DNA of 37,323 bases, taken from positions 1 through 37,323 of the forward strand of contig JBAXBP010000012.1 of the NCBI GenBank assembly GCA_037141915.1, in the 5' to 3' direction. Position numbers and translations under genes: made by a program. Of the stretch, positions 16,015 to 22,876 are shown in pieces. The notes below the pieces were generated by a model. That model worked only from the letters and a program-made list of their open reading frames with translations. It made no database searches and was not told where the DNA came from. This DNA is from CAIRDP01 sp037141915. GTDB taxonomy: Bacteria; Bacteroidota; Bacteroidia; Bacteroidales; FEN-979. Numbering within the stretch: position 1 is the first letter of the stretch; each line of letters starts with the position of its first letter.

Positions 16015-16857
16015 ATGCAACCAATTGTTGTAGCGGTTGACTTCTCTACCACGTCTGTTCATGCTATTGAGTACGCAATCCCGCTTGCCAATAAACTCAA
16101 GTGTGACATTATCCTGATATGGGTCGATAAGATCAGCTCCAATGAATCCCTTTATCCTGATACTTCCTCCCAGAACAGGAACGAAGCCAAGAAACGCTTT
16201 GAAGAGATCATCCTTCAATTCGGTAAGAAAATGAGTAAGGGTCTGAAAATGGAATACAAGCTAAGAAAAGGCAAAGTGTTCCATGAGGTAGACACCCTGG
16301 CGAAATCTCTCGGCGCCATGCTTGTTCTCACGGGAACTCACGGTGTGAGCGGGTTTGAGGAATTCTGGATCGGCAGCAACGCCTTCCGTATCGTCACCTA
16401 TGCTTCATCACCGGTCATCACCGTCAGGCATGATTTCGTCATTAAAAAAAGCATAGACCGCATTGTTGTACCTATCGACGGGTCATCCGAAACAATTCAG
16501 AAACTTCCTTTCGTCGCACGTCTTGCCCACCTGTTTAAATCGGAAGTACATATTGTTGCCACGCATTCAAGCCACCTGAGCTCAATCCAGAGAATAGCTG
16601 AAAAGTACCTGCAGATGTCGGTCAGCTACTTTCAGGCCCAGGAGATCACCTGTGTTCAAGACAGCATGGTGTCGAACGATGTCACGAAAGCCCTGCTGCA
16701 ATATGCAGTGAATGTCAAAGCCGACCTTATCGCTATTATGACTGAACAGGAAACCCCTGTAAATATCCTGTTGGGGGCCCAGGCACAGCAAATGATCAAC
16801 CAGTCGGCTATCCCGATCTTAAGTATTCATCCGCAGGAACACTTTGGTCTGAAATAA
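16015..16857 (+). CDS. Universal stress protein, two tandem USP domains (copy 1)
   Basis: 280 residues, two UspA-like domains (about 1-142 and 143-280). The first opens with IVVAVDFSTTS and keeps an ATP-binding type loop, GTHGVSGFEEFWIGSNAFRIV, close to the G-x2-G-x9-G-S/T pattern. The second opens with IDRIVVPIDGSSE but its loop (LLGAQAQQMINQS) lacks the glycine pattern, so only the first half is likely to bind nucleotide. Cytoplasmic proteins of this family respond to starvation or stress; a specific role cannot be read. One base separates it from the SPOR gene, and a paralog follows. Confidence 0.93.
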   Translation: MQPIVVAVDFSTTSVHAIEYAIPLANKLKCDIILIWVDKISSNESLYPDTSSQNRNEAKKRFEEIILQFGKKMSKGLKMEYKLRKGKVFHEVDTLAKSLGAMLVLTGTHGVSGFEEFWIGSNAFRIVTYASSPVITVRHDFVIKKSIDRIVVPIDGSSETIQKLPFVARLAHLFKSEVHIVATHSSHLSSIQRIAEKYLQMSVSYFQAQEITCVQDSMVSNDVTKALLQYAVNVKADLIAIMTEQETPVNILLGAQAQQMINQSAIPILSIHPQEHFGLK

Positions 16858-16858
16858 T

Positions 16859-17287
16859 ATGTTCAAACAAAGCGTTATAATATTAATACTTGTTCTTATT
16901 GCCGGATTGCGGAGCGGCTTTGCACAGGAGGTCAGGAAAGACAGCGGAACGGTGACCATTTATCAGGATAAACTGGTCGATGAACTCGTTCAGAAACAGG
17001 TCATACTGAACGAATCGGGTGATAGCCAGGATGGCTACAGGATACAGATCTTCTCCGACTCCGGGAATAATTCCAAAACCAAAGCCCAGGCAACTATGGC
17101 CGATTTTCTGTCAAAACATCCTGAAATGAAAGCCTATCTTGTATTCAAATCCCCTAATTACAAAGTCAAGGCAGGTGATTTCAGGAGCAAGCTCGATGCT
17201 ATCAGGTGCCTTAACCAGATCTCTTCAGAATTTCCCAATGCTTTTATCATATCAGACCTGATTAATTTACCTCAAGTTGAACCCTAA
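16859..17287 (+). CDS. Exported SPOR-domain protein
   Basis: 142 residues. The signal peptide IILILVLIAGLRSGFAQ is followed by a short linker and a SPOR domain from about residue 55: GYRIQIFSDSGNNSKTKA ... YLVFKSPNYKVKAGDFRS. SPOR domains bind glycan strands of peptidoglycan stripped of stem peptides, as at division septa. In Bacteroidota small proteins of this kind are common and their partners are mostly unknown. It lies between two universal stress proteins, one base and 11 bases away, and is probably transcribed with both. Confidence 0.88.
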   Translation: MFKQSVIILILVLIAGLRSGFAQEVRKDSGTVTIYQDKLVDELVQKQVILNESGDSQDGYRIQIFSDSGNNSKTKAQATMADFLSKHPEMKAYLVFKSPNYKVKAGDFRSKLDAIRCLNQISSEFPNAFIISDLINLPQVEP

Positions 17288-17298
17288 ACCCTGAGCTT

Positions 17299-18147
17299 AT
17301 GAGTAAGATTGTCGTTGCAATTGATTTTTCGGATTGTTCAATCAATGCATTTTTACATTCCTTATCCATTGCCCAAACAGTTAAAAGTGATCTTATTCTG
17401 GTCTGGGTGCAGAAAGAGGCTGCTCATGCCGATAAATTCAATGATATTGGTAAGGACCCGACCAAGGATGTAAAAAAGGCATTCCAGGAATTGATTGATA
17501 AATATCAGCCTGAATTGCCTTCGAATACGATCACATGTAAAATCAGGACTGGTAAAGTCTATCATGAGATCCCTGCAGAAGCAAAAGAAAGTAAAGCTTA
17601 TATGGTGGTTTGCGGAACCCATGGCGCCTCAGGCTTTGAAAAATTCTGGATAGGGAGCAATGCCAACCGCATTGTCTCCGCCTCTGCCTGCCCGGTAATC
17701 ACCATCAGGGGAGGAATAAACATTAAACGACCACTTAAGAAAATAGTCCTGTCTATCGACAGCACCCAGGAAACACGCCAGAAATGTTCCTTTACCGCCA
17801 TGATGGCCAAGCCGCATGATGCTGAAGTTTTTATACTCAAGCTTTATTCCACCAAGGCAAAAGCCATCAGGCAGAATGTCGACCTTTTTGCCTCACAGGT
17901 AGAAAGGTTCTTCCTCAAGGAAGGGGTCAGATTCAATACGGTAGCTGAAGAAACGGAAAATGTACCGGAGACCATTATCAATTACGGCAAAAAAATTGAT
18001 GCAAACCTGCTATCGATCATGACAGAACAGGAATCTTCGGCATCAACATTATGGCTGGGGCCTTATGCACAGCAGATCGTAAACCAATCACCCATACCGG
18101 TGCTGAGTGTCCATTCAAAGGATGTTTATACCGGCCTGGGATTTTAA
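17299..18147 (+). CDS. Universal stress protein, two tandem USP domains (copy 2)
   Basis: 282 residues and paralogous to the copy two genes upstream. Shared landmarks are VVAIDFSDCS, GTHGASGFEKFWIGSNANRIV, ITIRGG, and the end NLLSIMTEQESSASTLWLG followed by AQQIVNQSPIPVLSVHSKD. As in copy 1, the first domain keeps the nucleotide-binding loop and the second appears degenerate. The two copies probably arose by local duplication around the SPOR gene. The stop codon is followed directly by repeat array F. Confidence 0.93.
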   Translation: MSKIVVAIDFSDCSINAFLHSLSIAQTVKSDLILVWVQKEAAHADKFNDIGKDPTKDVKKAFQELIDKYQPELPSNTITCKIRTGKVYHEIPAEAKESKAYMVVCGTHGASGFEKFWIGSNANRIVSASACPVITIRGGINIKRPLKKIVLSIDSTQETRQKCSFTAMMAKPHDAEVFILKLYSTKAKAIRQNVDLFASQVERFFLKEGVRFNTVAEETENVPETIINYGKKIDANLLSIMTEQESSASTLWLGPYAQQIVNQSPIPVLSVHSKDVYTGLGF

Positions 18148-18151
18148 AAAA

Positions 18152-18239
18152 TCGCGAAATAGCGAAATGGCGAAATAGCGAAATAGCGAAATAGCGATAT
18201 TTTCGCTACCTCGCTACCACACTACCTCGCTACCTGATA
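18152..18239. repeat. Inverted octamer array F (unit TAGCGAAA / ACCTCGCT)
   Basis: Eleven 8-base units run in phase. Five or six forward units (TCGCGAAA, TAGCGAAA, TGGCGAAA, TAGCGAAA, TAGCGAAA, TAGCGATA; 18152-18199) are followed by inverted units (TTTTCGCT, ACCTCGCT, ACCACACT, ACCTCGCT; 18200-18231). AGCGA in one arm pairs with TCGCT in the other. The array fills the gap between the convergent stop codons of the second USP gene and the aldolase gene, so it could be a two-way terminator. It is the only array here with an 8-base period. Confidence 0.85.
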
Positions 18240-19319
18240 TCAGCATCTGTCAATACAGTTCAGATCCTTGAACGCGACTTTCAGCCTTTCAACCATTGAA
18301 GTTTGTGCACTGCGAAGCCATACCCTGGGATCGTAGAATTTCTTGTTTGGCTTGTCCTCGCCTTCCGGATTTCCGATCTGCCCCTGCAAATAACCTTCGT
18401 TCTTTTTGTAGAACTTAAGCACACCTTCCCAGAAAGCCCATTGGGTGTCGGTGTCAATATTCATCTTTACGACGCCATAGGAAATGGCTTCTGCGATTTT
18501 CTCGGGTTCGGAACCTGATCCGCCATGAAAAACAAAATTCACAGGGTTAGGGCCTGTATTGAACTTTTCCTGGATGTATTTCTGGGAATTGTGAAGAATA
18601 ATCGGTTCAAGTTTAACATTACCCGGTTTATAAACCCCGTGAACATTCCCGAAGGATGCTGCAATGGTAAAATTGTCGGAGACGCTCTTAAGCTGCTCAT
18701 AGGCATATGCCACATGCTCGGGCTGGGTGTAAAGCCTCGAACTGTCAATACTTGTATTGTCAACCCCGTCTTCTTCCCCTCCGGTCACCCCGAGTTCGAT
18801 CTCAAGGGTCATCCCCATTTTGCTCATTCTTTCAAGATAACGTTTGCTGATTTCAATATTCTCATGCAAAGGCTCTTCCGAGAGGTCAAGCATGTGTGAG
18901 CTGAACAGGGGTTTGCCATGCAGCGTGAAATATTTTTCACCGGCATCCAGAAGGCCGTCTATCCACGGCAGCAGCTTCTTTGCTGCATGGTCGGTATGGA
19001 TGATCACAGGAATGCCATACATGTCGGCAACGGTATGAATATGCTGAGCCCCGGAGATGGATCCGCGGATTGCAACAGCCTCATGTTCGTTCTTCAGGGC
19101 TTTACCTGCAAAAAAGATTCCACCCCCGTTTGAAAACTGGATGATCACTGGTGAGTTCACAGTCTTTGCTGCTTCAAGCACAGCGTTAACCGAATCTGAT
19201 CCTACCACGTTTACCGCCGGAATGGCAAAACTGTTGGCTTTTGCAATACGGAAAATTTCTTTTACGGCATCGCCCGTGGCCACACCTGGTTTTACTTTAT
19301 CAAAAATCTTTTCTGACAT
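18240..19319 (-). CDS. fba: Class II fructose-bisphosphate aldolase
   Basis: 359 residues, the usual size of class IIA enzymes. It splits fructose 1,6-bisphosphate into glyceraldehyde 3-phosphate and dihydroxyacetone phosphate in glycolysis and gluconeogenesis. Zinc-binding His111 and catalytic Asp110 lie in VIIHTDHAAKK; further ligand and phosphate loops are TLEIELGVTGGEEDGVDN, FGNVHGVYKPGNV and FVFHGGSGSEPEKI, and NMNIDTDTQW-like KMNIDTDTQWAFWEG marks the substrate region. The start MSEKIFDKVKPGV agrees with relatives. It is transcribed alone, convergent with the USP cluster. Confidence 0.95.
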   Translation of the reverse strand: MSEKIFDKVKPGVATGDAVKEIFRIAKANSFAIPAVNVVGSDSVNAVLEAAKTVNSPVIIQFSNGGGIFFAGKALKNEHEAVAIRGSISGAQHIHTVADMYGIPVIIHTDHAAKKLLPWIDGLLDAGEKYFTLHGKPLFSSHMLDLSEEPLHENIEISKRYLERMSKMGMTLEIELGVTGGEEDGVDNTSIDSSRLYTQPEHVAYAYEQLKSVSDNFTIAASFGNVHGVYKPGNVKLEPIILHNSQKYIQEKFNTGPNPVNFVFHGGSGSEPEKIAEAISYGVVKMNIDTDTQWAFWEGVLKFYKKNEGYLQGQIGNPEGEDKPNKKFYDPRVWLRSAQTSMVERLKVAFKDLNCIDRC

Positions 19320-19379
19320 ATAATTGAGTTTAATGGTTTTCTGATCTAGGAGCAGCTGTTAAAAGATTGGCTGCGAATC

Positions 19380-19387
19380 CAAAAATA
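19380..19387 (-). promoter_or_regulatory. -7 box of the aldolase gene
   Basis: The minus strand reads TATTTTTG, matching TAnnTTTG, about 60 bases before the ATG at 19319. The -33 position has no TTG. The same box sequence is used by both T9SS cargo genes downstream. Confidence 0.4.
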
Positions 19388-19435
19388 ACAAAAAAGGAGG
19401 ATTATTATGCCCTGAAAGAAAAAATCAGTATTCCC

Positions 19436-19466
19436 TTGACATATACCTTTGTTTTTTATATCTTTG
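19436..19466 (+). promoter_or_regulatory. Full promoter (TTG-N20-TATCTTTG) upstream of a gene remnant
   Basis: TTG at 19436-19438, then 20 bases, then TATCTTTG at 19459-19466 match the Bacteroidota -33/-7 arrangement exactly. Transcription would begin near 19472, about 23 bases before the ACG codon of the remnant reading frame. Confidence 0.6.
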
Positions 19467-19494
19467 AGAATCAGCAAAATAAATGTTGTAAAGC

Positions 19495-19605
19495 ACGAAA
19501 AAGATTTTCGCGGGAATTATTGCGCTGCTCATTCCTTTATTCCTGTTTGCCCAAACAGCAAAAGAAGCGCAGGATCTTAACCAGGTCGCGATTTACGATT
19601 TTTCC
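19495..19605 (+). pseudogene. Remnant of a secreted-protein gene: signal peptide with ACG in place of ATG
   Basis: From ACG 19495 the frame reads T-KKIFAGIIALLIPLFLFAQ followed by TAKEAQDLNQ, a textbook Bacteroidota signal peptide with its cleavage site after FA-Q. No in-frame ATG precedes it (a TAA lies two codons upstream), so the start codon appears to have changed from ATG to ACG. The frame has no recognisable mature domain and runs into the tRNA promoter and the tRNA gene. It is preceded by a complete promoter. The simplest reading is the 5' end of a gene whose body was lost. The end point is approximate. Confidence 0.5.
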
Positions 19606-19613
19606 TATCTTTG
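19606..19613 (+). promoter_or_regulatory. -7 box of tRNA-Arg
   Basis: TATCTTTG matches TAnnTTTG and ends ten bases before the first base of the tRNA, which is a normal distance. No -33 TTG is seen. Confidence 0.45.
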
Positions 19614-19623
19614 CAGCAGTACC

Positions 19624-19697
19624 GGCCCCGTAGTTCAATTGGATAGAATGGCAGATTCCGGTTCTGTTGGTTGAAGGTTCGAATCCTTTCGGGGTCA
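19624..19697 (+). tRNA. tRNA-Arg(CCG)
   Basis: 74 bases fold into a complete cloverleaf. The acceptor stem is GGCCCCG with CGGGGTC (one G-U). The D stem is GTTC with GAAT. The anticodon stem is GCAGA with TCTGT around the loop TTCCGGT, giving anticodon CCG for the arginine codon CGG. There is a five-base variable loop, and the T stem GAAGG pairs with CCTTT around TTCGAAT. The discriminator base is A and CCA is not encoded, which is normal for this group. Confidence 0.95.
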
Positions 19698-19711
19698 CTG
19701 TCAATCCAGGT

Positions 19712-19747
19712 AAAAAAAGGGGTGGTCATTGTCTATGACCACCCCTT
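19712..19747 (-). terminator. Strong hairpin terminator of T9SS cargo gene 1
   Basis: A perfect 13-bp stem (19717-19729 with 19735-19747) surrounds a five-base loop. On the minus strand it is followed by a run of seven T (19712-19718 read in reverse, partly in the stem). This is the classic intrinsic form for the gene that ends at 19791. Its core GGTGGT is shared with the terminator of the neighbouring paralog. Confidence 0.85.
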
Positions 19748-19790
19748 AAACCCAGGCCTGTCAACCTGAGTACAGCGCTTATGAAACTGC

Positions 19791-22628
19791 TTAATTTATT
19801 ACTATCCTTGTAACCAGGTGGGTTGAGCTGCTTTGCAGTTCAACCAGGTATACACCCGGTTTTACCGGCCTGAGGTCTAAAGTTTTGGGAAGCGCCCCGC
19901 TCAGGTTCTTGAGTTCCATGGTTTTTAATCCTATCGAATTAAAGACAAGGATATCATAATTGCCGGTGATGGTTGATGGTATTTCAACGGTAAACTGACC
20001 ATCACTGGGATTAGGATATACTGTCAACCCTGTTGCTTTGTTTTCTCCTACACCTGTCGGCATATAATAGATCGAGTTGGACATACCCGATGCACAGCCG
20101 TTCAGTGTCACATTATCGGTATAGACCCCGTATTCAGTGGGTGTGATGTGCTGATATGTTGCACCCGGGATTAAAATAAGGTTCCTGTACCACTGGTTGC
20201 CTGTCGCAGCATTGCTTGAGAGAACACTTCCGCTCTGGGTGATCACCGGAACCGGTGGTGTTGTATTAACGGTTACAGCGAAATTGGGTGAAGCTGATCC
20301 GCTGCCGCAGGCATTATCCGGGACGACACTGACATTTCCTGAAGAAGCCGAACTGCCGAAGGCAACCTCAATAAAGATGGTGTTGTCTCCCGAAATGATG
20401 GTGGCTCCAGCCGGGACAGACCAGGTATAACCTGTGGCATTGGGAACAGCTGCAATATAGTAACTGGCGTTATCGCCCTGGCAAACAGTAGCCTGGCCGG
20501 TGATCGCACCTGCAGCTCCTGGTCCCTGGCTTACAGTAACCGGGAATGCAGGAGAATTGGTTCCGTTCCCGCAGGCATTATTCCCGGCAACGAGAATATT
20601 ACCTGAGACAGCAGTCGGTGAGAAGTTGACAGTGATGGAGTTGGTCCCTGCACCCGAGGCAATGCTTGCACCGGCAGGCAGTGTCCATACATATGAAGTG
20701 GCATTGGTGACCGCACCTGTTGAATAAGCAACTCCTGATGCACCGGCACATACTGAAGAAGTTCCTGAAATTGTGCCTGCTGCATTCGGTACAGGGTTGA
20801 CAGTCACCTGGAGAACAGTAGGATTTGCTGCAGAACAGCCCGAGGAATTGGTATAATTGACACTCAGGGTCTGGGCTCCGGCTGTATTCCACGTCACAAT
20901 AATATGGTTTGTTCCGGCGCCTGAGGAAATCGTTCCGCCTGAAGAAATAGTCCAGGTATAATTCGACTGCCCTGCCTGGGTATAGTAATCAAAATAGCCT
21001 GAATTCACGCAGAGGGTCGACTGTCCGGTGATCGTAGGCACAGGCACCTGACCTACGGCTACTGCCAGGGTTGATGTCGGCCCGTTCCCGCAGGTTGAAT
21101 TGCTGCCGGTAACAGTGACATTTCCGGAAGTGCATCCAAAATTCACAGTAATGACATTGGTGTTGTTTCCGGAAGTGATGGAACACCCGGTGGGGAGGGT
21201 CCAAATGTACCCCGTGGCATAGGTTATGGCTGCAACCGAATATACGATCCCATTACTCCCGCAGCAGACATTTGCGGGTCCTGTTATTGCACCCGGATTG
21301 CCTGGCGAGTTACAGTTAAGGGTGGTAAAGGTCATGTCGGCTCCGTTAACGGTCCCCACACTGTTAACACCCTTGGCACGGAAATGATAAAGGGTGTTTG
21401 TGCTTAAACCTGTTGCGACGGCATTGACAGGGGTTGTTGTATTCCCAGTCACGGTAGCAGGAACCCCGGTAACGGTTGATCCGTATGCTATAGTCGGGCC
21501 ATATTCAAATGTCACTGCCGTTGAGGCTCCTCCTGCATTAACAGTGCCGTTCATTGTGGCGGTGGACCCGAATACCGGAGATGCTGCAACGGTCGTCACA
21601 ACTGGAAGTACCGGAGGCGTTGTAAATGTCATGTCATTCCCGCAGTTGTTCCCGGCTGAATTGACTCCGCAAACACAAAAATGATATGTATTTCCCGGAA
21701 GAAGCCCGGAAAGGTTTGCAGTTATTGAGATTGCGGTATTGCCGGTAATAGTTAAGGGTGCCCCTGCTGCAATATTCCCATAAGCAGCTGTCAATCCCCA
21801 TTTAAACGAGGTAGTGGTTGAATACCCGTTTGCATTCACCGTTCCGTTCAAGGTGGCTAAAGTGGTTGTTACTCCGGTTGCAGCCTGGGTAACGCAGATC
21901 GGCGGACCTCCCAGTGGTAGTGGCTGGTTCCATGTCGCAGTGATTTCAGCAGCAGATAATGCACGGTTGTACAAACGCCATTCATCCATAAGTGTTCCGG
22001 CACTGAAACTGTTGCTGCCGTTGTAACCTCCGACATTAAAAGGACCTGCACCGGAAATGGTTACCGATGGCTGGGCAACCTGACTGTTGTAAACTCCGTT
22101 AATATATATCATCAGTGCCGACCCGGTATATACAATGTGAATAACTGTTGGAGTAGCCGGAATTCCGTTAATAGGAGTATCGGTTAATCCGCCTCCCCTG
22201 ACCAGAAGATTACCATTGCCGGCAACTCCTCCGGTAAAACACCTGAAAGATGTGGCATTAACATCTCCAAAGTAATAATAGGTGGTGGCAGATGTTGCCG
22301 GAAAATTATTGAGCCAGAAAGATATAGTCCATCCAGTGTTGGGTAAATTTGTGGCCCAGCCGGTATTTAAGTTGTTGGTTGTGGACACACCTCCATTCCC
22401 TATAAGGGCGGTGCCGAATTCACCAGTACTTCCCGTTGTCAGCCCGACCAGTAGTGCAGGGTTGGTACCCACCGGAGAACTTGCATAGTTTGTTTGATCG
22501 CCTGCAACATCAAATTTATAATACATCAACTCCGGTACATTTTGCCCCGCAGCGAATGATGCAATGAAAAGGAAGAAGATAATGACCTGCCATCTTACGG
22601 CAAGGAATTTTGTAACATTTGTTTCCAT
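19791..22628 (-). CDS. T9SS type A cargo with LamG-like head and FN3/Ig-like repeats (paralog 1)
   Basis: 945 residues from ATG 22628, which opens the signal peptide FLAVRWQVIIFFLFIASFAAGQ. An upstream in-frame ATG (22682) has a GGAGG five bases before it and would add 18 residues; Bacteroidota rarely depend on such sites, so the shorter form is preferred, without certainty. A LamG/concanavalin-like domain covers about residues 45-230 (GWTISFWLNN ... MIYINGVYNSQ ... MDEWRLYNRALSAAEI). Two FN3-like modules (ATLNGTVNANGYSTTTSFKWG) and four or five Ig/PKD-like modules (PGAITGPANVC, YIWTLPTGCSI) follow. The end, VYPNPSDGQFTVEIP to the final VTRIVIN, is a type A sorting domain, cleaved during T9SS secretion. 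Everything after the head is closely similar to the next gene upstream. A carbohydrate or surface binding role is inferred from LamG. Confidence 0.9.
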   Translation of the reverse strand: METNVTKFLAVRWQVIIFFLFIASFAAGQNVPELMYYKFDVAGDQTNYASSPVGTNPALLVGLTTGSTGEFGTALIGNGGVSTTNNLNTGWATNLPNTGWTISFWLNNFPATSATTYYYFGDVNATSFRCFTGGVAGNGNLLVRGGGLTDTPINGIPATPTVIHIVYTGSALMIYINGVYNSQVAQPSVTISGAGPFNVGGYNGSNSFSAGTLMDEWRLYNRALSAAEITATWNQPLPLGGPPICVTQAATGVTTTLATLNGTVNANGYSTTTSFKWGLTAAYGNIAAGAPLTITGNTAISITANLSGLLPGNTYHFCVCGVNSAGNNCGNDMTFTTPPVLPVVTTVAASPVFGSTATMNGTVNAGGASTAVTFEYGPTIAYGSTVTGVPATVTGNTTTPVNAVATGLSTNTLYHFRAKGVNSVGTVNGADMTFTTLNCNSPGNPGAITGPANVCCGSNGIVYSVAAITYATGYIWTLPTGCSITSGNNTNVITVNFGCTSGNVTVTGSNSTCGNGPTSTLAVAVGQVPVPTITGQSTLCVNSGYFDYYTQAGQSNYTWTISSGGTISSGAGTNHIIVTWNTAGAQTLSVNYTNSSGCSAANPTVLQVTVNPVPNAAGTISGTSSVCAGASGVAYSTGAVTNATSYVWTLPAGASIASGAGTNSITVNFSPTAVSGNILVAGNNACGNGTNSPAFPVTVSQGPGAAGAITGQATVCQGDNASYYIAAVPNATGYTWSVPAGATIISGDNTIFIEVAFGSSASSGNVSVVPDNACGSGSASPNFAVTVNTTPPVPVITQSGSVLSSNAATGNQWYRNLILIPGATYQHITPTEYGVYTDNVTLNGCASGMSNSIYYMPTGVGENKATGLTVYPNPSDGQFTVEIPSTITGNYDILVFNSIGLKTMELKNLSGALPKTLDLRPVKPGVYLVELQSSSTHLVTRIVIN

Positions 22629-22757
22629 AGCGCTTGATTTAATTAATAGCCGATTGGTTAGAAAAACTTTAATTAATGCCATAGAATCCTCCAAGGACAA
22701 ACAAGGAAGTTTTTTTTAGCAGGTGCAGTTGAGGCGCTGGTCTATGACCGGAGGCGC

Positions 22758-22788
22758 CAAAAATAATATTTTTTCACCCTCTTGTCAA
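22758..22788 (-). promoter_or_regulatory. Promoter of T9SS cargo gene 1 with a stem-loop at the transcript start
   Basis: On the minus strand TTG (22788-22786), 20 bases and TATTTTTG (22765-22758) form an exact -33/-7 pair. Transcription would begin near 22752. The leader of about 120 bases starts with GGCGCCTCCGGTCATAGACC followed by AGCGCC, which can fold as an outer GGCGC/GCGCC stem and an inner GGTC-ATA-GACC hairpin. Confidence 0.7.
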
Positions 22789-22795
22789 GAAAAAT

Positions 22796-22835
22796 TTGTA
22801 AAAAAAGGGTGGTTCCATAAAAGAACCACCCTTTT
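22796..22835 (-). terminator. Strong hairpin terminator of T9SS cargo gene 2
   Basis: A perfect 13-bp stem (22803-22815 with 22823-22835) with a seven-base loop is followed on the minus strand by a run of T. It lies between the end of cargo gene 2 and the promoter of cargo gene 1, so the two genes are separate transcription units. Confidence 0.85.
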
Positions 22836-22876
22836 GCCAGGGCACTGAAGCCAGGCCTGATTACTTGTGAAACTAT

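Noticed and set aside
1964..18239. The short tandem arrays as CRISPR arrays
   Set aside because: The units are seven or eight bases with no spacers between them, and no cas gene is in the window.
19367..19633. A protein gene across the aldolase promoter region and into the tRNA
   Set aside because: The frame starts at a non-ATG codon, has no family features, and overlaps promoter elements and the tRNA.
19624..19697. The tRNA as a pseudogene because CCA is not encoded
   Set aside because: All stems pair and the conserved loop bases are present; CCA is commonly added after transcription.
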